From: Mucilaginibacter aurantiaciroseus
GTDB lineage: Bacteria; Bacteroidota; Bacteroidia; Sphingobacteriales; Sphingobacteriaceae
NCBI RefSeq assembly: GCF_024055595.1
Contig: NZ_JAMXOF010000003.1
Coordinates: 496,001-560,000 of the forward strand
DNA length: 64,000 bases
Reading direction: 5' to 3'
Shown here: positions 60,879 to 64,000 of the stretch, one piece after another
How positions within the stretch are numbered: the first letter of the stretch is position 1
How the letters are laid out: each line of letters begins with the position of its first letter
Position numbers and translations under genes: made by a program
The notes under the pieces: model-generated
What the model was told of the DNA's origin: nothing
Databases searched by the model: none
The model's input: only the letters and a program-made list of their open reading frames with translations

Positions 60879-61439
60879 TTAATATTCTGTAATTTCTTTA
60901 TACAATTGTTTTAACCGCTTGCGCAGATGTAACACCGCGTACCGCTTACGCGATACCAGGGTATTGATGTTTTCGCCGGTTTTTTGAGCGATCTCCTCAA
61001 ACGGCATATCATCAAGTTCCTGCCAAATAAATACCTGGCGCTGGTTTTCGGGTAGCTCGTCAAGCGCTACAAAAAGCTGCTCCCAAAAAAGGTTGCGTAG
61101 GTATTCGGTCTCAGGCGTTTTTGGCTCGGTTAGCAGTATCGATTGAAAATCGAAGTTGTCTTCCTCGTCGTCACCCGTGGCCGGCAATATATCATCCAAC
61201 AAGGTTTCTGAATGTTTTTTATGCTTGTCGATGATCCTGTTTTTAGCCACCCGGTATAACCACGCGCTGGTTTGCTCAATAGGCCCGGCATTTACCACAT
61301 TGCTAAACTGGTACCAAACATCCTGCAGGATGTCTTCGGCATCGGCATCATTTTTTACCCGCTTGCGGATAAACCCTAACAAGCTTTTACCATACGACGC
61401 AATGGTTTGTATGATATGGCTGTTTTTATCCTGGGGCAT
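60879..61439 (-). CDS. ECF-type RNA polymerase sigma factor
   Basis: This 186-residue protein has region 2 (FIRKRVKNDADAEDILQDVWYQF, then TSAWLYRVAKNRIIDKHKK) and region 4 (LPENQRQVFIWQELDDMPFEEIAQ followed by NTLVSRKRYAVLHLRKRL). The ATG at 61439 is preferred; the track-like longer reading begins at a TTG. It is followed by a two-helix membrane protein gene. No conventional anti-sigma gene is visible. Confidence 0.9.
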   Translation of the reverse strand: MPQDKNSHIIQTIASYGKSLLGFIRKRVKNDADAEDILQDVWYQFSNVVNAGPIEQTSAWLYRVAKNRIIDKHKKHSETLLDDILPATGDDEEDNFDFQSILLTEPKTPETEYLRNLFWEQLFVALDELPENQRQVFIWQELDDMPFEEIAQKTGENINTLVSRKRYAVLHLRKRLKQLYKEITEY

Positions 61440-61544
61440 TGATGCGGCTGTCAATTTATATATGTTTAAATATAAAGACGAGCCACCCTTAAAAACATTT
61501 TAAATTATTTTTAATTTTTGAAGAGTGATGGAAAGGCAAATAAA

Positions 61545-61576
61545 AAGCCCTCTTTTCATTATCGAAAAGGGGGCTT
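61545..61576 (-). terminator. Terminator of the GHL10 gene
   Basis: Arms at 61545-61557 and 61564-61576 pair over 13 bp with one G-T pair. On the minus strand they are followed by a T-rich run. The hairpin lies 23 bases after the GHL10 stop. Confidence 0.8.
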
Positions 61577-61598
61577 GATTTTTATATCAAAAATGTGC

Positions 61599-63146
61599 TT
61601 AAGGCAACGTTATGGCCATAGTTGGGGTACGGTCGCTTTCGTTTTTGAGCCTATCTAAGGCCGTTATTATGTAAAAATAGGTCTGGCCTTTTTGCACGTT
61701 GCTATCCATATAAAGCGGCACATTATCGTATTGGATGTGCAGGATGTTTTTCGGGTCGCCAAGGTCAAATTTCTCATTCCCCTGGAAACGGTAGATGACA
61801 TAACCATAAACAGGTTCGTTATCTGCAGCAGGTAATGGCGGCTGCCATTTAAGCATTACACCCTTGCCCTCATATTTTAACGTAAACGCCTGCGGGATAT
61901 TAGGCGGGATGGAGTCGCGCCAAAGCATTGGCGGAGGCAGGGCGGGGTAGCGGTAAAAATCTTTCTTTAAGGTATCTACCAAATGATTTGCATTAGCCAT
62001 TAAGGATTGCGACCTAAAGTAAACACTTCCCTGTACCCGCGGGTTAGCCCGTATCAAACGTAGTTGGTTAGGTATCTCTGATGGGTTTTTAAACGCCGGG
62101 CTGCGTAATTCATAAAAGCGGTATGGCCCCTGTCCAATGTATAAATGCCTGTTGTAGGTATTATTGCTCCACCAGTTCAGCAGCGTATCAAATGCGGCGG
62201 CACGGTTGCCAATTTGCCAATAAATTTGTGGGTTAATATAATCTATCCACCCCTCATGCATCCATTTGCGGGTATCGGCAAAGTTTTCGATGTATGACGA
62301 GCCTCCATTAGTAGCAGATCCATCCGGATGCTGGCTTTTGTTTGCCCAAATGCCGAACGGACTGATCCCAAACTTCATATTCGGTTTATATTTATGGATG
62401 CTATCTGCAAGCATGTGTACCAATTGATCTACATTGTTACGGCGCCAGTCTTTTATATTATCATACCCGTTACCGTATCGGGCAAAGGTTTCCAGGTCGT
62501 TTATAACCTGTCCCCTAACCGGGTATGGGTAAAAGTAATCGTCCATATGTATGCCATCTACATCGTAATTCTTTACCACATCCAATATTACCTGAATAAT
62601 ATATTCGCGCACTTCGGGCAGGCCGGGGTTAAATAATTTTATTCCTTCATAAATAAAAAACCACTCGGGTTTGGTGCGGGTGATATGCTCAGGCGCAAGG
62701 GTTGAAAACTTGTTATCAAAGGTTGCACGATAGGGATTGAACCAGGCGTGCAGCTCCATGCCGCGTTTGTGCGCTTCGGTAGTGGCAAATTCTAAGGGGT
62801 CGTAACCGGGTTCCTGGCCTTGTTTACCGGTTAAGTATTTTGACCATGGCTCGCGGCTTTTAGCATAAAACGCATCGGCGGCAGGTCTCACTTGAAACAT
62901 GATCGCATTTATGCCCGCCTGCTGGTGGAAATTAAGTTGGTTAAGGAGGTCTATTTTTTGGGCTTCGGCAGTAGCGCGTGCATTGGTAGGCCAGTCCAGG
63001 TTGACTACGGTGGCTATCCAAACTCCCCTAAATTCGCGCTTAGGCTCGGTTTGGGTAACCGCTTCTGGTGTAACGCTTTGTGCAATTGACAGGGAACATA
63101 TAATTGAAAAGAAAATAGCAGTAAATAAGTATCTGTAGAATTGCAT
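61599..63146 (-). CDS. GHL10-type glycosyl hydrolase-like protein with a C-terminal FN3 domain
   Basis: This 515-residue secreted protein has a signal peptide (residues 1-22, ending SIAQ). The (beta/alpha)8-barrel starts at FRGVWIATVVNLDWPT and continues with INAIMFQVRPAADAFY, YDVDGIHMDDYFYPY and FGISPFGIW (PF02638-type motifs). A fibronectin-III-like domain occupies about residues 415-515. Relatives act on peptidoglycan-like or other glycans; the substrate is unknown. Confidence 0.88.
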   Translation of the reverse strand: MQFYRYLFTAIFFSIICSLSIAQSVTPEAVTQTEPKREFRGVWIATVVNLDWPTNARATAEAQKIDLLNQLNFHQQAGINAIMFQVRPAADAFYAKSREPWSKYLTGKQGQEPGYDPLEFATTEAHKRGMELHAWFNPYRATFDNKFSTLAPEHITRTKPEWFFIYEGIKLFNPGLPEVREYIIQVILDVVKNYDVDGIHMDDYFYPYPVRGQVINDLETFARYGNGYDNIKDWRRNNVDQLVHMLADSIHKYKPNMKFGISPFGIWANKSQHPDGSATNGGSSYIENFADTRKWMHEGWIDYINPQIYWQIGNRAAAFDTLLNWWSNNTYNRHLYIGQGPYRFYELRSPAFKNPSEIPNQLRLIRANPRVQGSVYFRSQSLMANANHLVDTLKKDFYRYPALPPPMLWRDSIPPNIPQAFTLKYEGKGVMLKWQPPLPAADNEPVYGYVIYRFQGNEKFDLGDPKNILHIQYDNVPLYMDSNVQKGQTYFYIITALDRLKNESDRTPTMAITLP

Positions 63147-63173
63147 TAAGCGAATGTTTTATTTTTAAAGCCT

Positions 63174-63181
63174 CAAAGATA
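63174..63181 (-). promoter_or_regulatory. Predicted -7 element for the GHL10 gene
   Basis: On the minus strand TATCTTTG matches TAnnTTTG about 27 bases before the GHL10 start. The -33 half is not clear. Confidence 0.4.
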
Positions 63182-63399
63182 TAAACTCACAACTACGCTG
63201 TTTTAGTATTAGTATAATATTAACGCCTATTTTGTGTTTTAATGATATTGTATTTATTTTAGCCCGGCCCTGTATATGTATAAACAAAACGGGTTTTGCG
63301 ACGTTTTATAGTTTTTTACCTATATTTATAAATATGAATTAAGATATACCTTAGTGGGTTACCAGCCTGTTAAGCTATCATAACCTTTAACAACTTACT

Positions 63400-64000
63400 A
63401 TGGAGTATAAATCAGCATATAATGAGCCTAACCCGGCACCAAAGAAAAATTCAAACGTGATTTACTTTTTGATAGCGGTTGTGGTTGCATTATTAGGTAC
63501 GGACGTTTACCTGTACACCCAAAAAAACAAGTCTGATACAAAAATTGTTTATCAGAATGATGAGAAAACAAGGCTGCAAACCGAACTGGACAGCCTTGAG
63601 GCGCAAATAGAACAGGTTAACGCGGGCCGGTCTAAAATGACGGCAATCATGCAAGCAAAGAATGATTCGTTACGTGTAAAGATCAGGGTCTTAAGAAGCG
63701 AACTTGCTAAAGGTAAACTTACTGTTGCAGAAATTAACAAAGCCCAGGAGGATATTAAGCAACTTAGGTATTTTGTTACTAAGTACACTGCAGATATAGA
63801 GGAATTGAAAAAGGAAAACAGCACATTAGCTACCGAGCGGGATACCTTAAAAACCAATTTAGCAACCGTTAGCCAAAAAGCTACCGCGCTTGAGCAAAAG
63901 AACCAGGAACTGGATACCAAGGTTAAAGTAGCATCGGCCATTAAGGTTGCCACTGTAGATGTTGTTGCTTATAAAGTAAAAAACAGTGGTAAAGAAAGTG
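63400..64000 (+). CDS. Membrane-anchored coiled-coil protein, cut by the window end
   Basis: The frame runs open from an ATG at 63400 to the last base, giving at least 200 residues. After a polar start (MEYKSAYNEPNPAPKKN) comes one membrane helix (about residues 19-36, VIYFLIAVVVALLGTDVYL) and then a long charged coiled coil (about 50-180) rich in Lys, Glu, Leu and Asn. The last visible residues (VATVDVVAYKVKNSG) begin a beta-type domain. Family not recognised; the C-terminal part is outside the window. Confidence 0.75.
   Translation, partial: MEYKSAYNEPNPAPKKNSNVIYFLIAVVVALLGTDVYLYTQKNKSDTKIVYQNDEKTRLQTELDSLEAQIEQVNAGRSKMTAIMQAKNDSLRVKIRVLRSELAKGKLTVAEINKAQEDIKQLRYFVTKYTADIEELKKENSTLATERDTLKTNLATVSQKATALEQKNQELDTKVKVASAIKVATVDVVAYKVKNSGKES

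Overview
The window is about 64 kb of a chromosome from the phylum Bacteroidota, most likely a Sphingobacteriaceae genus such as Mucilaginibacter or Pedobacter. The evidence is: Bacteroidota-type -7 promoter elements (TAnnTTTG) and weak ribosome binding sites; a Ton operon with two exbD copies; a separate nuoC and nuoD plus a very short NuoG; many secreted carbohydrate-active enzymes (GH5, GH20, GH43, GH92 and a GHL10 protein); and a large set of palindromic intergenic repeats. The genus is inferred from overall look, not from a marker gene. I saw no rRNA, tRNA, CRISPR array, prophage or complete insertion sequence.

Layout. 0.3-8.2 kb: a YdcF-like protein, a GH43 enzyme, a Gfo/Idh/MocA oxidoreductase, a GH20 hexosaminidase and two alpha/beta hydrolases. 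8.2-12.5 kb: a molybdenum island with a Tat-exported sulfite-oxidase-fold enzyme, its membrane cytochrome b, a small related protein without the usual Mo-ligand cysteine, and a modABC molybdate importer. 12.6-20.9 kb: a GH5 enzyme, an SPFH protein, a rhodanese, a DUF4407 protein and three consecutive metallopeptidases of different families (M61, M28, YpfJ-like). 21-28 kb: housekeeping genes (PlsC, Nudix, EamA transporter, MetK, lipid kinase, SUI1-like factor, PEP carboxykinase).

28.5-34.3 kb: a seven-gene energy-transduction operon, exbB-exbD-exbD-tonB followed by a small membrane protein, a PstS-like lipoprotein and a TPR protein. 34.4-47.8 kb: the complete 14-subunit NADH dehydrogenase operon nuoA-N, interrupted by three palindromic repeats and carrying an extra 60-residue membrane protein between nuoE and nuoF. 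47.9-52.5 kb: DedA, pyrophosphatase, a CorC-like protein, RsmE, DUF4159 and a biotinyl carrier protein. 52.5-64 kb: Nudix, a TPM/TPM/LemA cluster, a GH92 mannosidase, two ECF-type sigma factors (one followed by an unrecognised membrane protein), a FAD enzyme, a GHL10 hydrolase and a coiled-coil protein cut by the window end.

The least expected features are a 183-bp MITE-like element at 2173-2355 with 10-bp terminal inverted repeats and a perfect 9-bp target duplication; two genes whose start codons sit directly on the end of a dispersed repeat; and a nuoA promoter squeezed between a terminator and the start codon. Most of the window is otherwise ordinary core genome. No wholly novel multi-gene system can be claimed from sequence alone; the Ton operon accessory genes and the sigma/membrane-protein pair are the best candidates for under-described biology.
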